Shown here piece after piece: positions 46,139-59,262 of a DNA stretch of 64,000 nucleotides. The position numbers and the translations under genes are program-made. Each line of letters starts with the position of its first letter. The first letter of the stretch is position 1. Source of the stretch: Scytalidium lignicola. Lineage: Eukaryota > Ascomycota > Leotiomycetes. The notes beneath the pieces are model-generated. The model searched no databases. It was not told the DNA's origin and worked only from the letters and a program-made list of their open reading frames with translations. The stretch covers positions 310,001 to 374,000 of the forward strand of contig NCSJ02000002.1 in assembly GCA_002812745.2 (NCBI GenBank). The letters are read 5' to 3'.

Positions 46139-47228
46139 ATGTCGGCATCCCCTCCAAAGGAAACAGACGTTGAAGGCGTACAATCGCCGGAGGACGCAGA
46201 TGCGCAAATGAATGATCCTCAAGACCCACACGGTACAGGAATGGCATACGAATTCGAAGTCAAGGAGCAAGATAGGTGGCTTCCAATAGCAAATGGTGAG
46301 TCCCTCCAAAGTCCTCCTTCTGATTTGCGCGTGGAATATATCCTTTGCATTTCGAAACTTGTCGTTACTGGCATCGCTTCGTTCGTCAGAACTATCACAA
46401 GCGTATGCTATCTTGCTTGGCCAGTCACTGAGCCTCGAGCGCAAACACTTGAACTCCGTTGGTGTTACTGCCATCGTTCACCCCATCATGCCCCACACAA
46501 ATCCGGAAGGATCGCCAGAGACGCGAGGCGCTTCGAGCAATGGAAGATATGATGACTGTTCAGATACTAACATCCGAAACTTTGCGCCAGTTGCCAGAAT
46601 TATGAAGACAGCTCTTCCTGAAAACGCAAAGATTGCAAAGGAAGCTAAGGAGTGCATGCAAGAATGCGTCAGCGAGTTCATCTCATTTATAACCAGTGAA
46701 GGTTCGTTATATTTCTCCACCCAAAAGGATGTCTTAGGATACCAGTGCTAATTCTCATCCTACAGCTTCAGAGAAGTGTCATCAAGAGAAGCGAAAAACG
46801 GTCAATGGAGAAGATATTCTGTTTGCGATGACATCATTGGGATTTGAAAACTACGCTGAAGCTCTCAAGATTTATTTGTCGAAGTACCGAGAAGTGAGTA
46901 ACCAACCTGCGATGTTGTTATGTGAACGTCATATGCGTCTTTATACATACGGTCGAGATTGCTAATCAAATGATTCAAGACTCAATCTACGAGAGGTGAG
47001 AATCAAAATCGCCCAAGCAGCCAGGGATTTGGCTCTGCCCCAGGAGCCCCAGGAGCAGCAAACACATCCTCATCCGCTACATTCCAAGGCAGCGCTGAAG
47101 GAGCAAACAACATCCTTGCTGGCCAACAGACAGAGGGTGGCGAACACGACACCGGTGCATATGGTGGCTTATACGGAGCCCAAGTCTCAGCTGGACATAA
47201 CGGTGCAACAGGCACAGAGTATCAGTGA
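46139..47228 (+). CDS. hapC: CCAAT-binding factor subunit HapC (NF-YB, HAP3)
   Basis: Histone-fold subunit of the CCAAT-binding complex, which with HapB and HapE binds CCAAT promoter boxes; in fungi it also partners HapX in iron control. Exons 46139-46295, 46591-46701, 46766-46893, 46980-47228 (214 residues). The conserved core starts at about residue 46 ([14 protein letters not shown]) and runs through [20 protein letters not shown] and [21 protein letters not shown] to KYRE near 132. The tail is Gly/Ala/Gln-rich. Intron 1 (295 bases) interrupts the first core motif and is far longer than the other two (64 and 86). The N-terminus is acidic. A single stop after EYQ ends the gene. Confidence 0.95.
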
Positions 47229-48437
47229 AGATCATCAGCGGTATGGGTTCTCATGACGTGTAGATGGCATTCAATTCACGTATAGTATCGGTGTTTGTAG
47301 GAAAGGATACGGAGTTTATGATTCTCAAGAGGTGTATTGATCATAGGAAAGGGAAATGGTTTGATTTAGGGGGTATGGGAAAGGAATGATATCCTACTTA
47401 GCTGTACATCATTGACAGGGCAAAAAGTATGGGGACAAGATTCCTTGCTTGTTTGGTAGAATTTTGGCATTCATTTTTTGTCAAGTTAGATTGGATTTAC
47501 TACCTGATTGGTATAACATTGTGGTACCAGAAAAGCGATTTGCTTTGGAACGGAACAGACCTACACTGGACAGAATTGATAGGATGTAGAATAAGCAGCC
47601 CACAATGCGTTGCCAAATAATACATACAGCACATTTTCTCAAGCTGGTAAAGATCTCTAGGCAAAATACCTAAAATATAAGGGCTATAAAATTTTAAGCG
47701 TCGCAAGTACAATTGAACCTTCATACCATATTACATGAACCTGCAAAATCTCGGTCTGTTCTCTCTAGCAATATTTTTTTTGTCAGAAGGAAAGAAGATG
47801 GTATGAGCCCGTGGAGAATAAGTCAAGAGAAATGTCGTTCAAGCTGTCACAACTTCGATCTGGCTTTATAAGCGAATGTGACTAACAAGTTTCAGCTCTA
47901 GCGTTCCCGATTATATGGCCCGTGCATAACTGGGCCTGGATTGCACCAGTTTATGAACATTTGAGATTCAGATTTCGAAGGAGGGATAAACTGTGCCAAA
48001 AAATGGTTCTTTAATGAAAGTTGGTACAAAGAAGATTTTACAGTGTGCCAATTTTTGAATCTCAGCAATGGAGTTGTAATTGGTGAATTTGCATGGTGTT
48101 GTGGTAGTCGTTGAGACCGAAAGGAGATTCATCCTGTGAGTGAAGTCTTCTGGCTTCAAGCCCTCATCGAGGGCAGCTGGCAGTGTATATCCTACAAATT
48201 TGTTTCCATTTTTTTGATTTCTCAAGAGGCAACCACCTTGGAAGTCAACAATCGACTTTGTAAGTTATCAACAACCAGTTCATCAACTATCAATCCATCC
48301 AAAGCAAGCCTAGTTCTCGTTGCCGCATCGTGACAACTGCACTTCTCCGTCAGTGATGGCAGTCATTACAAATTAGCAAATTGTTTTTATTATTTCCTTC
48401 TGCAGCGTGGAAGTATTCATGCAATCATCTTTCAATC
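47229..48437. other. intergenic region upstream of the kinase gene
   Basis: 1209 bases holding the hapC 3' UTR and the kinase-gene promoter. Short ORFs (47429-47620, 47500-47724, 47968-48225, 48136-48333) lack any pattern. No repeats or RNA genes seen. Confidence 0.4.
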
Positions 48438-51400
48438 ATGGACAAGCCACCTATACCACCTTGGAGTGAACTTCGACGAAATCGACAAGTCATTTCGGAC
48501 CGTGCCTGCTCTGAAAGTTTTCAGGCAATGGAAGGCAACACATCTGTTCTACTTCAACCAGAAACATCTTCATATTCCAACTCGAATTCTCGAAAGTTTA
48601 AAGAGATACTGTCTCCACAGTTCAGAGTTGAGCCGAAGGTGTATAATCCGGCTCTCATGACACCTCGAAATGGGAGTTATCCGCACAATTTCTCCGTGAA
48701 AAACACTGCTGCTACTCCGAGTGAATCAGCAAACCCAGAGTATTCTGCTTATTTTACCGTATTGCTTCCTCCTTGTCCTGTACTGACGACTTTGCACATA
48801 TGAACGCAACTAACAAGTGCCAGCAGACTTTACCTGACGATGAGCAAGTGCCCGTCAAAAATATCGATCCATACGGATGTTCTTCATTAATTTCTTCTTT
48901 AAATAATAACGAAGGTGATATTAACCAAGAACCGTATGCAGAACCGAAGAATCCTTCGTCGACCTTCAGAGAGAAACTCGAGAGGCGGAAATATCAAGCT
49001 CTATCTATTACAAAACCTAGCCTCAAACCCAGAATTAACCGTCGAGGCTTTCTTTCTAAGGCCCGCAGATTCTTTACTCCCCGCTTGAAGCATCTCGAAT
49101 CAGATAGAGCACTACCAGAGCAGTGGGAGAATCCTTTCAGTCTAAGTCTTCGACCAAACCAGTCGTGGTCACCGCCAAGAAGACCCCTTCAACCACTACC
49201 AAGACGTGGCGTCTCAGAACCTATATATTACAGATACTCGAGCGAATCTTCTAGCTCAGAATCAAGCGAAAATACTGAACACAGACTTCGTGTTGCGGGC
49301 TCATCGTCTCCATCTGACCCCCAGTTTCAAGGGCCTCTCTCATATATAACTCCAGAGCTAGGAAAGAGGGATAATTGGACTATTTTCAATAATACTCCTC
49401 AATCACAGCAAGAAAGGACCAACAACAGCTTCTTAGTAGTATCCTCCAGGCCGCAATTGCATGAAGTCGAACGAGACTTTTATACGATCTCGGATAAAAG
49501 ACAAGATCAACGACGAAGTACTTATACATTGGAGAGGAAAAGCTCTAGGTTTCAGCAGGCTTCTTTCCAACCACGAGACCCGTCCCATCTACATCATTCA
49601 TCAAAGCAAGACACTAGAAAGCGCTTGAGTATTGGCCCTCAAACTCTGCTAGAGACCCCTGTACGAAACAGCGACAATCTAGCGGATAAATATACTGCAT
49701 CGACATCACAAGTTTGGAAACAGTCCTTTGACGACGTTGAGAAGCAGATTGAAACATATCTGCCTGAACTACGAAGAAAATACAGCCTCGAGAGTCTTTT
49801 TGAAGACGATCCTAAAGGCGAGAGATATTTTCCAGGGAATTCTGGGGCCGTAAGGGTTTCATGGGAAGATTTTGCTAGTGGCAAGCGAGTCGAATCTGAG
49901 CAGAGTAGATCTCGAGCTTCAAGTTTATACAGCTTAGGCCCCACTAGTTCTACTGATTGTCTTGAAACACCGGCTGATTGTTGTAACAAGTCTGGATGCT
50001 CTGAAGTTAGACCATTGAATATCAGGAAGCTCAGTGACCCAGGAATCTCCTCCCCATCGCCGCAGAAGGCTTCATGCCGTCCACTCCCATCTCTTCCATC
50101 ACATTTTGAAAATCAGTCGGCGCAGTTGCAAGATATCCCTCCGCTCCAAGTTCGGAAAAATAGCCTACCAATTGCTGGAAGTCGACCCCCAGGAACAGGT
50201 TTACCCCAACAACCTGGATCAGAGCCGGTCCGTTCCCTCAGGACAAGAGATCGTTATAAATCCCGGAAGAAGCAGGTGGTAACAATAGACAAAGCTTCTC
50301 AGGAAGGTGGTGCTCTATTTCTATTAGAATCACTAGATCAGAGCTTTGCAGAGCCCAACGACCTCCGATCTCTATTTTTTAAAGGCCCGAAGAAAGGAGT
50401 CGCTAACAGTGGTTTTGATAAAAGAGGAGATATCTTACCAGGTAGGAATGCTAGTGTAACCACAAATACCAGATCTGAATCTGAGACAGGAGACTGGGAT
50501 AAACCAGATATCAAGACTACGACTTGTCCGAATACTCCAAGGCAGTCATCAAACGGCGTGACTACCAAAGCATTCAAGTCAGGCCACCCAAGTGTTACAT
50601 CAAAGCTTGTTTGTGAAAGAGTTCGAGAACTTACAGCGGCATCAAGAAATCCTTTCCCAGAGAGAGAGGGGCTGTTTTCAAGAATTCCGGAGCCGATAAG
50701 TATAACTACAGATAAGAGGTTCTCGCAACTCCTCTCTAAGTGGGAACAAGGTCATCTGTTAACTGGCACTGGCCAGTCAGGGTCTGCTCATAGACACGGC
50801 TTAAAGCAGGGAACGGTCTTAAAAAAGACAAAGAGTGTTAGATTTCAAGCTGAAGCTACTCAGGAGTGTCAGTCTGGGAAGCAGGAATTTGTATGTGTTT
50901 CTCTTTTCTACAACTGCATGAGTTACTGATATTTACATGAGAAGGAACCTAGCAATAATTCTTTTGAAAGTGTTGATGATCACGTAAGTGAATTGTCTAC
51001 AGAAGGAGTTCGGTTTATTGATAAAAGCCTAGGAACCAGTAAGAGAAAGTTCAGACAGTGTTCTGAACCCTAAGCACCCTCTATTTATAGAGCTGCGCCG
51101 AGAATACGAACTCCAGCCTAGAACCCCTCACTCATTGTCAGCAACAAGTTCTTTTTCAAGCTTCTACAGTCAATCGCTGGATGGTTCTCCCTGTCACCGA
51201 GACTCAGGCACTTCTAATAACACCGCTGGTAGATTATCTCTAAGACGGTCCAAAATGGATATGCTTCAGATTAAACCGGTTGAGTTCAACCAGATAAAGG
51301 GTAAAGCAATCGAAGATGCAAGGCAAATGCAAGCTTCCGTAATTGAAGCTGCAACAAAATCAGGGAAAGAACCACCGAAATATGCTCTTCTTGAGCTTAT

Positions 51401-53834
51401 CGGGAAAGGAACATTTGGACGTGTCTACAAAGGGTAAGTTTTTAATGCTGGTTTAATGAGATAAATCACATCTAACAATAATATAGCAAAGATATGACAT
51501 CTGCTGCTATTGTAGCCGTCAAAATCATCGATATAGATGAGAGTGACACCCTCAACCCTCGTAACGCAGATTCATACAGCGAATTCTTGAAAGAGGTGAA
51601 CGCTTTAAAGCTTCTCAGTGAAAATCAAGCTCGAAATATCAACCATGTCATTGAGGCACTTCCTGTTGGTAAGGCCATGTGGATGATTACGGAATATTGT
51701 GGTGGTGGAAGTGTTGCAACTTTGGTGAGTGGCTTGCTTTGCTAAGTTCGCTGGATGAATTAGACTGAGGAACAATAGATGAAACCAACTGCTCCAGGAG
51801 GTCTACAAGAAAAGTGGATTATTCCAATTCTTCGAGAGGTAGCAGAAGCTATTAAGTGGGTCCATCAAGCTGGTATTATCCATAGAGACATCAAATGTAA
51901 ATGCTCATCTTATTTGGAGTATATGTGGCTAGATGCTGATGATTTCAGGCGCCAATGTTCTAATTACAGAACAGGGAGGTGTTCAACTCTGTGACTTCGG
52001 AGTCGCTGGCACTATTGAAACAAAGCTAGATAAACGATCCACCATTATTGGTACTCCACACTGGATGGCACCAGAGCTTTTCGATCCAAATCCTAGTTAT
52101 GGTAAAGAAGTTGATATTTGGGCCTTTGGTTCCATGATCTACGAAATTGCGACTGGACTCCCACCAAATGTCGCAAAGGGTATCATCTCATATGACCGAA
52201 TAGGTCCATATCTCAAACAACACGTCCCAAGACTTGAAGGAGGAAATTACTCAAATGAATTGCGAGGTCTTGTGGCATTTTGCCTAGAAGAGCAACCTAG
52301 TGCTCGTCCCTCCGTTGAACAAGTGCAGAAGCACCCCTACATCTACAATACCAGTCAAAGATATCCAACGTCATCTCTAACGCAATTAGTCAAAGCTTTC
52401 AAAGCATGGGAAGACCATGGCGGTGCCAGAAAATCCCTTTTCATGATAGGAGGTGCTCCAGCAATGTCTGAGGCTATACCAAACATTCCTTTCGATGATG
52501 GCTGGAACTTTAGTACAACTGCTGCTTTCGACAAAGAAGTTTACAATGTCAATGCTCAGGATGTTTACGATGTTTATGGAAATAATATAGAGCTCGATGC
52601 AAAATTTACGCAAGAGACGTCGCGTCCAAATCCACCGAAGGCTTCGCGCCGCCGACCTCCTCCTGAGGCCCTTGCCCCACTGAGAGCACCCTTAGAGAAG
52701 ATATTCGATCCGAATACCCTTTCAAGCTACGAAGAGAATAGTCGTAGTCACTACGGAAGACCCGGGCCTCTTCCGGCATCAGATTTACCACTGAGAGATG
52801 ACTCCGCTCAGACGTCCATCAGGGACACAATGATTGATCTTGGTGATCATGATCCAGCAACTGGGTTATCAAGCTTCGCTGATATGGATACTATCAGACC
52901 TGAAAGGCATGACCGAGACGACAATATTCAAGATAATTCCTCTGTGCAAGATTTCAGCAGGCCACCCTTGAGTGACCCTGCAGATGTTGCTAATAATCGC
53001 AAGACCCAGGATTGGAAGTTTCCAACTATGGTACCTCCAGCGTCTGCTGACCCTGAGATGTCACGTTTTCCATCGAGTTATGAACCTTTTCAGCCCCCAG
53101 CAATGCCCGGATTTGGAGGTAGCCGTCCGATTCTTACCCACCATCCTACAGAATCTGCACCTGGCAACTTTGGGAATGTACCTCTTATTCAGGGTTCATC
53201 TACCCGGCCAGATTCAATGGCATCCATGATTGATCTTGATGCAGCTCTTGGACCAGCTCCATCTATTCGTCCGTCCACAGCCAGTTCCGATGTTGGATCC
53301 ACAACAAGTGAACACACAACATCAGGAAATCCATTCGAGTTTGAGCGTCACGCATCCATGTATCAACCAGTCTCGACTGACCAGACTGAACCCTATCAGA
53401 GTCTTGACCCAGATGCTCCTAGCCATTTCCCTACGACAGATGGTCTCAACAATTTACATGATGGTTCGGACTTCTCTGCTTCAGAGGCTGAAGGCCCTGG
53501 TGGCACATACACGAATGGGTATGGAAACACCACGCAATATGATGCTCAAGATTTAGAATACACAGCTGTGAAACCACCATCTCGAATGGCTCAAAGCACC
53601 ATTCCCGCAACCCAAAGTTATACCTTCGATCATTTCCCTCCTCTTGAAACCCCTCCATCCTCTGCGGTCATGTCAAATAGAGCGACGAAAGAAGAGTTCC
53701 AGGATGAGATGACGAGAATGCTCAATGGTATGGATGGCCAGTTGAGAGCCTTTCGCAGTGTTTATGAGAACATTCCCGTTACTAGGGCAGCTACTTATCG
53801 TAATGACCGGCGGGATGAAGATGGTACCACTTGA
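48438..53834 (+). CDS. Ste20/GCK-type protein kinase with a long N-terminal region
   Basis: Model: 48438-48758, 48818-50890, 50945-51038, 51091-51433, 51487-51724, 51779-51898, 51951-53834 (1690 residues, every join in frame). Residues 1-870 are Ser/Pro/Arg-rich without known domains. The kinase domain is about 927-1192: GKGTFGRV loop, AVKII lysine, HRDIKCANV, DFGVAG, GTPHWMAPE, and a GCK-like C-lobe. The tail is disordered and ends in a short helix. It resembles the Nak1/Kic1/POD-6 group, which acts in the morphogenesis (MOR/RAM) pathway; that subgroup is an inference. Alternatively there are two genes: one ending at the TAA at 51071-51073 and a kinase starting at the ATG at 51255. The intron 51039-51090 decides; its GTAAGA donor and TTTATAG acceptor are good, its branch site is weak. 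Confidence 0.72.
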
Positions 53835-55341
53835 ATCAGCTCCTCCATTGCTTTTGTAGAATTTATGGCGTACGGATCAATATTTCCTCTTCGCTTATCT
53901 TCCGGTCTATCTCCAGTTTCAAGAGATGGTGATACTCAGTAGCAAACTAGAACAAACACCAATTACGCTCCTCTTTCTCTCTGTCAGATTACATTACTCT
54001 ACGCATGATCTGCTACGACTCTATGAAGAATACCGACTCATGGTACCACTACGAATGAACTATAGGCTAGATCCAAACGTTTCTCCTTATATCTTTGTCC
54101 GAAGGAGGAAATTTGAGGGGCAACTATTATCTTTTCCTTTTGCCTAGCTTGTTTCTATTCTAGGATAAATCGCATGGATAAGAAAAATCATGTACATTGA
54201 CTCTTAATTTTACGGTGTTTCTTATGGAAACCTCAATTGAATTATATTGATTGTGCCAGCGCTTCAAATTGACAGTTATAATTCAGGCAAACATATTCTT
54301 GGAAGTATCACATTGCTTATCTTTAATGCAGGTTACAGAGGAAAACCTTCAGACTAAGTGTAATTTGGAGGTTATCTATAGACTGTAGTTGATGATTTAG
54401 TTAAAGTAGAATCTGGAGTGAATTTTCCTTGTACTAGTCAATAGTTTCAATTGTTTTTGACATAAGAGTAAGAGAAGTTAATGTTTTTAGATTTATTTTA
54501 AAATGTGCATATTTCTGGATCAGCCTCCATTTTGTGTTTCTCTGGATATGATTGAAAGTTACAATCAATGGGTTTCATTTGATATTTAAATCTATAATTA
54601 GCAGCTGCACCTTTTCTACTGCTATCCACTCCTAGCAAACACTGGTCTGATGAGTCTGTATTTCTGGCGGTGAATCACTATAAATTTCTTCCCCATGTTG
54701 ATATTGTCAGAAATATGTCAATGTTCGTTCGATAGTTGTCCCATCTATGTTTAAACTGCGTGAATATGACACTGGCATTTTCATTGCATTACATAGAACG
54801 TGAATATAACTCTATGTCCGTCTTCCTTCACCTATAAAAGCTACTAAACTCTCTTCAATAATAACTTAACATCACCTATTGTATTGTGGACAAGAGCAAT
54901 TCTGGGTTGTATTCTTCATTACACATTCCTAAATATTAACTTACGTTTCAATACTTCCGCGGGACTCTTTCAGTTGGTGGAGCTGGTGAATATGGAAGAC
55001 GGAAGCCGGACACAATGAAAGAAACTTGCAGATTGAAACTAAAGGTAGTTAGTTATTCAACGGCCTGAAAAGTACTAACATGGATATAGGAACTCCAAAA
55101 GTGTGAAATACCAACACCCTAACCAGAGATCAGACCGAGGAGGGTATTTATTAAGCATCTCACATAACAACACTCACTGCCAAAACAAAAGCTCAAACGG
55201 ATAAAAGAAAACACGGACTGCTAAAGTCAGAAGCAAACTAGATATTTGGCTTTCTGCCAGGTATTTGGATGAATGTCCCGAGACCTGACCTGGATCAAAG
55301 TCTCTACGCATATCCACATTCTTTAACTCTTCTTACCCACA
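53835..55341. other. 1.5-kb AT-rich region without a recognised gene
   Basis: Contains only short ORFs (the longest, 53926-54147, has no features and probably lies in the kinase 3' UTR). Strongly AT-rich from 54200 to 54950. No repeat unit or RNA gene visible. The last 100 bases carry a CCCACA leader before the next ATG. Confidence 0.4.
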
Positions 55342-56115
55342 ATGTGCGTCAAGGAGTTCTTCGGATTTATCTGTGGTCATTGCTCTGTCCCAATACTTAA
55401 GCTATGTCCTATCGCCGCCCAGCACATGATTTATCCACCATGTGAGTGGCCTGCTCAGCGTGCAATATATGTGCAAGAGTACTGCCACCCATGCTCTAGA
55501 GTTGTCTGGAATCAGACTATCTTGCGGCAGGAAGAGGAACATCGGGCACGTCATCAACGGAAAGAATGTTCTTGCAATGTTATTTTTGGCGAGAGAGAAA
55601 GGAAAGAAAAGGAGAGCCAGAGAATATTGAAAGGGGATAACTCAAAGAAAAAGTTGAACGAAAACGGGAAAGGAAGAGAAGGTAATCAACTTGCCCAAGA
55701 GCATTTCCATCTTCAGCAAGTTTGTTGCGGTCCTCACTCTGTTAATCAGCCTCAGATAAGTCTAGACGTGCCCATAGATGAGGCGGTTACCGAAAATAAT
55801 ACCCAACTTATCGAGAGGTACCAACAAGAGGCAAACCAATATTTTGCGGCATGGCTAAAGGCAGCAGCTAATCCAGTGCAATATTCCCCTGTTCCTATGA
55901 CAAGAGATGCGATCGGGAATCTCGCGGATACAAGATTAATCAAATCTCCACACCCATTAGAGATAAATGCAGAACAGCAACCAGTGCCAGAATTACTACC
56001 TAGTCATCCATATGGACATACACAACCAGATAAACCAATAGCAGGAGTTGCATATTGGAAGGACACTACAAATCGTAGCAATAACAGGCATATAACCCGC
56101 TCACAATCAATTTAG
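55342..56115 (+). CDS. unknown Cys-rich protein with two CxxC pairs
   Basis: Single exon, 257 residues, no known family named with confidence. The first 75 residues are Cys-rich: C2, CGHC at 11-14, C22, C34, CHPC at 48-51, then CSC near 75. Two CxxC pairs separated by about 35 residues suggest a small zinc-binding fold. A Lys/Glu/Arg-rich region follows (about 78-115), then QVCCGPH and a disordered C-terminal half. There is no signal peptide despite the many Cys, so it is likely cytosolic or nuclear. The N-terminal pattern (FxCGHC, LxLCP, YPPC, EYCHPC) resembles that of a group of ascomycete hypothetical proteins, which is my reason for calling it real. Confidence 0.72.
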   Translation: MCVKEFFGFICGHCSVPILKLCPIAAQHMIYPPCEWPAQRAIYVQEYCHPCSRVVWNQTILRQEEEHRARHQRKECSCNVIFGERERKEKESQRILKGDNSKKKLNENGKGREGNQLAQEHFHLQQVCCGPHSVNQPQISLDVPIDEAVTENNTQLIERYQQEANQYFAAWLKAAANPVQYSPVPMTRDAIGNLADTRLIKSPHPLEINAEQQPVPELLPSHPYGHTQPDKPIAGVAYWKDTTNRSNNRHITRSQSI

Positions 56116-56266
56116 CGCACAGTGGTGAGTAATTGAAAACATATTTATCTTTTACTGGATATTCTAACCCAGCTACAATGAACTCGGAATTGATACATCA
56201 AACACGGAAGAGACGCCACACGATCGTGGCAAATGTACAGCAAACTACCTTGTCTGATCTCTATTC

Positions 56267-57799
56267 TTATCTGTCGACTTCTCCAAACACTACAAAACGT
56301 TAGTTTATTCACATGTCTTTCACATATTTTGACAAGAATAGCGTACCTAGATCCATAGTACCTATTATCGCAACTGCGTCCGCCAACAAATGTCCTCTTG
56401 AGATTTGGTCGAAGCCACTCAAATGTGCAAAACCAGGAGCACGGATTTTGCATCGGTATGGTCTCTCACTTCCATCGCTCACGAGATATACACCCATCTC
56501 TCCCTTGGGCGCCTCAATAGCTGAATATGTCTCTCCCGGAGGAACGGCGTAGCCCTTAGTGAACAACAAAAAGTGGTGGATCAGGGCCTCCATGTTTTCC
56601 TTCATGGCCGCCCGAGGAGGTGGTGAAATCTTATAGTCCTCCACTTTAACTGGCCCTGCAGGCATCTTGTTGAGGCATTGGTGAATGATTCTAAGAGATT
56701 GTCTGAACTCTTCCATTCGGCAAAGATATCTGTCATAACAATCTCCATTCACACCCACAGGGATATCGAATTCCACTTGATCGTACGCATCATATGGCTG
56801 ACTCTTCCGGATATCCCATGGAACGCCAGAACCGCGAAGCATGACACCAGTGAAGCCATAGTTCAGGGCATCGGCAGCTGAAACAACTCCAATACCCCTT
56901 GTTCGACCAATCCAAATTCTGTTATCCGTGAGAAGTTCTTCGGTCTCATCAATACGGTCTCCAAACTGTGTAGCCCATTGATAAATGTCATCAAGGAGTC
57001 CAAGCGGTAAGTCCTGGGAAACACCACCTGGTCGGACATAGGCAGCATGGAGTCGAGCCCCAGACACTCTTTCATAGAATTCCTGCGATGAATTTTAGTA
57101 TTTCATGGAAATATTGCAGAATAGCCGTAACATAAATACCATGAGTTTTTCTCGCTCTTCGAATCCCCATAGGAAGGGTGTGAGTGCGCCAACATCCATA
57201 GCATGTGACAAGATAGACATCAGATGGTTAAGTATTCGAGTAATTTCACCGAACAATGTTCGGATAAATTTTGCTCTCTCCGGGATTTCAATGTTCAATA
57301 GCTTCTCCACAGCTAATGAATAACATTGCTCGTTGGTCATCATGGAGACGTAGTCCAATCGGTCGAAGTATGGTAAAGCTTGCAGATAGGTTTTATATTC
57401 AATCAACTTTTCTGTTCCCCGGTGCAGAAGTCCGACATGTGGATCTGACCGGACAATCTCTTCGCCATTGAGCTCTAGAATTAACCGTAGCACACCATGC
57501 GCAGCGGGATGTTGAGGGCCAAAGTTGACAGTATAGTGTCTGATCTTCCTATTCTCGACACCTTCGGCATCCGGGCTTGTGTTTTGCGCAGTGCTTCCGG
57601 GTACACTATCAGGAATGACCCCAAAGGTATCATCTGTTGGCACCAATCTGGTACCTTCGTACGCTTCAGCATATCTGCGAGATAAACTAGTCGAGAATGC
57701 GCGTGTCGATAATCGTGGTGTGGAGGATTTCGGAAAAGCTACTTGCTTGCAGAGGCGTTTGGCATGATGGCCGGCCAGCCGGGTGATTGAAGCAGCCAT
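56267..57799 (-). CDS. nuo-49: complex I 49-kDa subunit (NDUFS2/NUO-49)
   Basis: Core subunit of mitochondrial NADH:ubiquinone oxidoreductase that helps form the quinone site. Exons 57799-57140, 57082-56347, 56289-56267 on the minus strand (472 residues), introns 57 bases each. An Arg-rich presequence covers about 1-40. Conserved: [19 protein letters not shown] (quinone-site His), [32 protein letters not shown] split over conserved blocks, and [15 protein letters not shown]. The last exon holds only seven full codons plus the stop and supplies the typical end VFGEVDR; without it the protein would end in intron-derived residues. Shares a 271-base divergent promoter with RPC40. Confidence 0.96.
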
Positions 57800-58070
57800 C
57801 TCTTTGACGACAATGAGATACCCAATAACAATTATCGAGAGACCTCAGTCTTCATCAATTGAGTCAAGTGGACTACCGGTCCTGATAATTCACTCGTCGA
57901 CGTTGTATGGTGTTGTTCTCGAAATGTACGAGCTAAGCTCGGTCTAAATTAGCTAGCTTTTGATTGGTTGGTGTTCCGGAGTGAGGAGCAACCTTCCCGA
58001 AGGCAAGGTCAAAAAATAATTATTTTCTGGAGCGCCCCTCTATACAACTCTTCATGCTAATTATCCCAAG

Positions 58071-59262
58071 ATGGCGCCTTTTATGCAGCCGTCTGAAGAT
58101 GAGCTGCAAAGTCGAAGGGTATGTATATTATATTGATTTTCACTTCACTTCTTTTACAGAATTTAACTTTTTGCAGATAGTAGGAGTCAACGCAGAAACG
58201 GTTACAGATGTTTCTTCAACAGACTTTCCAGGCCATTACCCTGGTGAAGACCACGCTTGGGACAAGAATAAGTTCGAGAAGAATTTCAAAGTTCAATTTC
58301 ACCACAACGAGCCTTTTAATGCATCTTTCTCTTTAATTGGCATAGATGCAGCTGTTGCCAATGCCTTTCGTCGCATTCTTATAGCAGAAATTCCAACCTT
58401 AGCGATCGAATACGTCTTCGTACACAACAACACATCTATAATACAAGATGAAGTGCTCGCACAACGGCTAGGACTCGTGCCTTTGAAGGGCGGCAAAGAT
58501 GGTTTATTAAATTTCCTCAAATGGTGGAAGAAGGAAGATGAGGATGCACCTGAAAGTGAACAGTTTGCTAAGGCCTACGATTACAACACTATTCGGCTGT
58601 CCTTAAGGATCGAATGCACACGAAACCCCCATGCTGCTAAGGGCGAGACTGATCCTCTCAAAGCATATCACAATGCACATGTCTACGCCAAAGATATCAA
58701 ATTCGAGCCTTACGGCATGCAGTCAAAATTCTTCAGCGACGAGGACGCAATCGCTCCAACAAATCCAGATATTCTCATCGCAAAACTGCGACCTGGGCAA
58801 GTTATTGATGTGGATATGCATGCGATCAAAGGTATTGGAAGTGACCATGCAAAGTTCTCTCCCGTTGCCACAGCTTCATACAGACTTTTACCCATGATTA
58901 CAATCACGAAACCTATCCTCGGTAAGGATGCAGAGAAATTTGCCAGGTGCTTCCCAAAGGGTGTGATCGGCACCCAGTATGTGACAGAGGCAGAAGCAAA
59001 GCAGGACGGAAGTGGGTATGAAGGTCATGTAGGTGAGAAAATGGCAGTAGTGGTGGATCCCATGAAAGACACCGTTAGCAGGGAGTGTCTTCGGCACGAA
59101 GAGTTCGAAGGGAAGGTCAAGCTGGGAAGAGTAAGAGATCACTTCATCTTCTCTGTTGAAAGTACAGGTCAGTGGGACAGTGATGAATTATTTCTGGAGT
59201 CAATCAAGGTCTTGAAATCCAAATGCGAGGCGCTTAAACGAAATCTACCGAACTGTAAATGA
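58071..59262 (+). CDS. RPC40: RNA polymerase I/III subunit RPC40 (AC40)
   Basis: Alpha-like subunit shared by RNA polymerases I and III, which pairs with AC19 as the assembly platform. Exons 58071-58118 and 58177-59262 (377 residues), intron 58 bases, phase 0. The start codon lies in MAPFMQPSEDELQSRR and the spliced join continues IVGVNAETVTDV, as in the family; the ATG at 58054 is in another frame. Conserved: ANAFRRILIAEIPTLAIEYV with IQDEVLAQRLGLVPL, the N-terminal alpha-like domain, and a C-terminal ESIKVLKSKCEAL helix. Length is normal. Confidence 0.96.
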
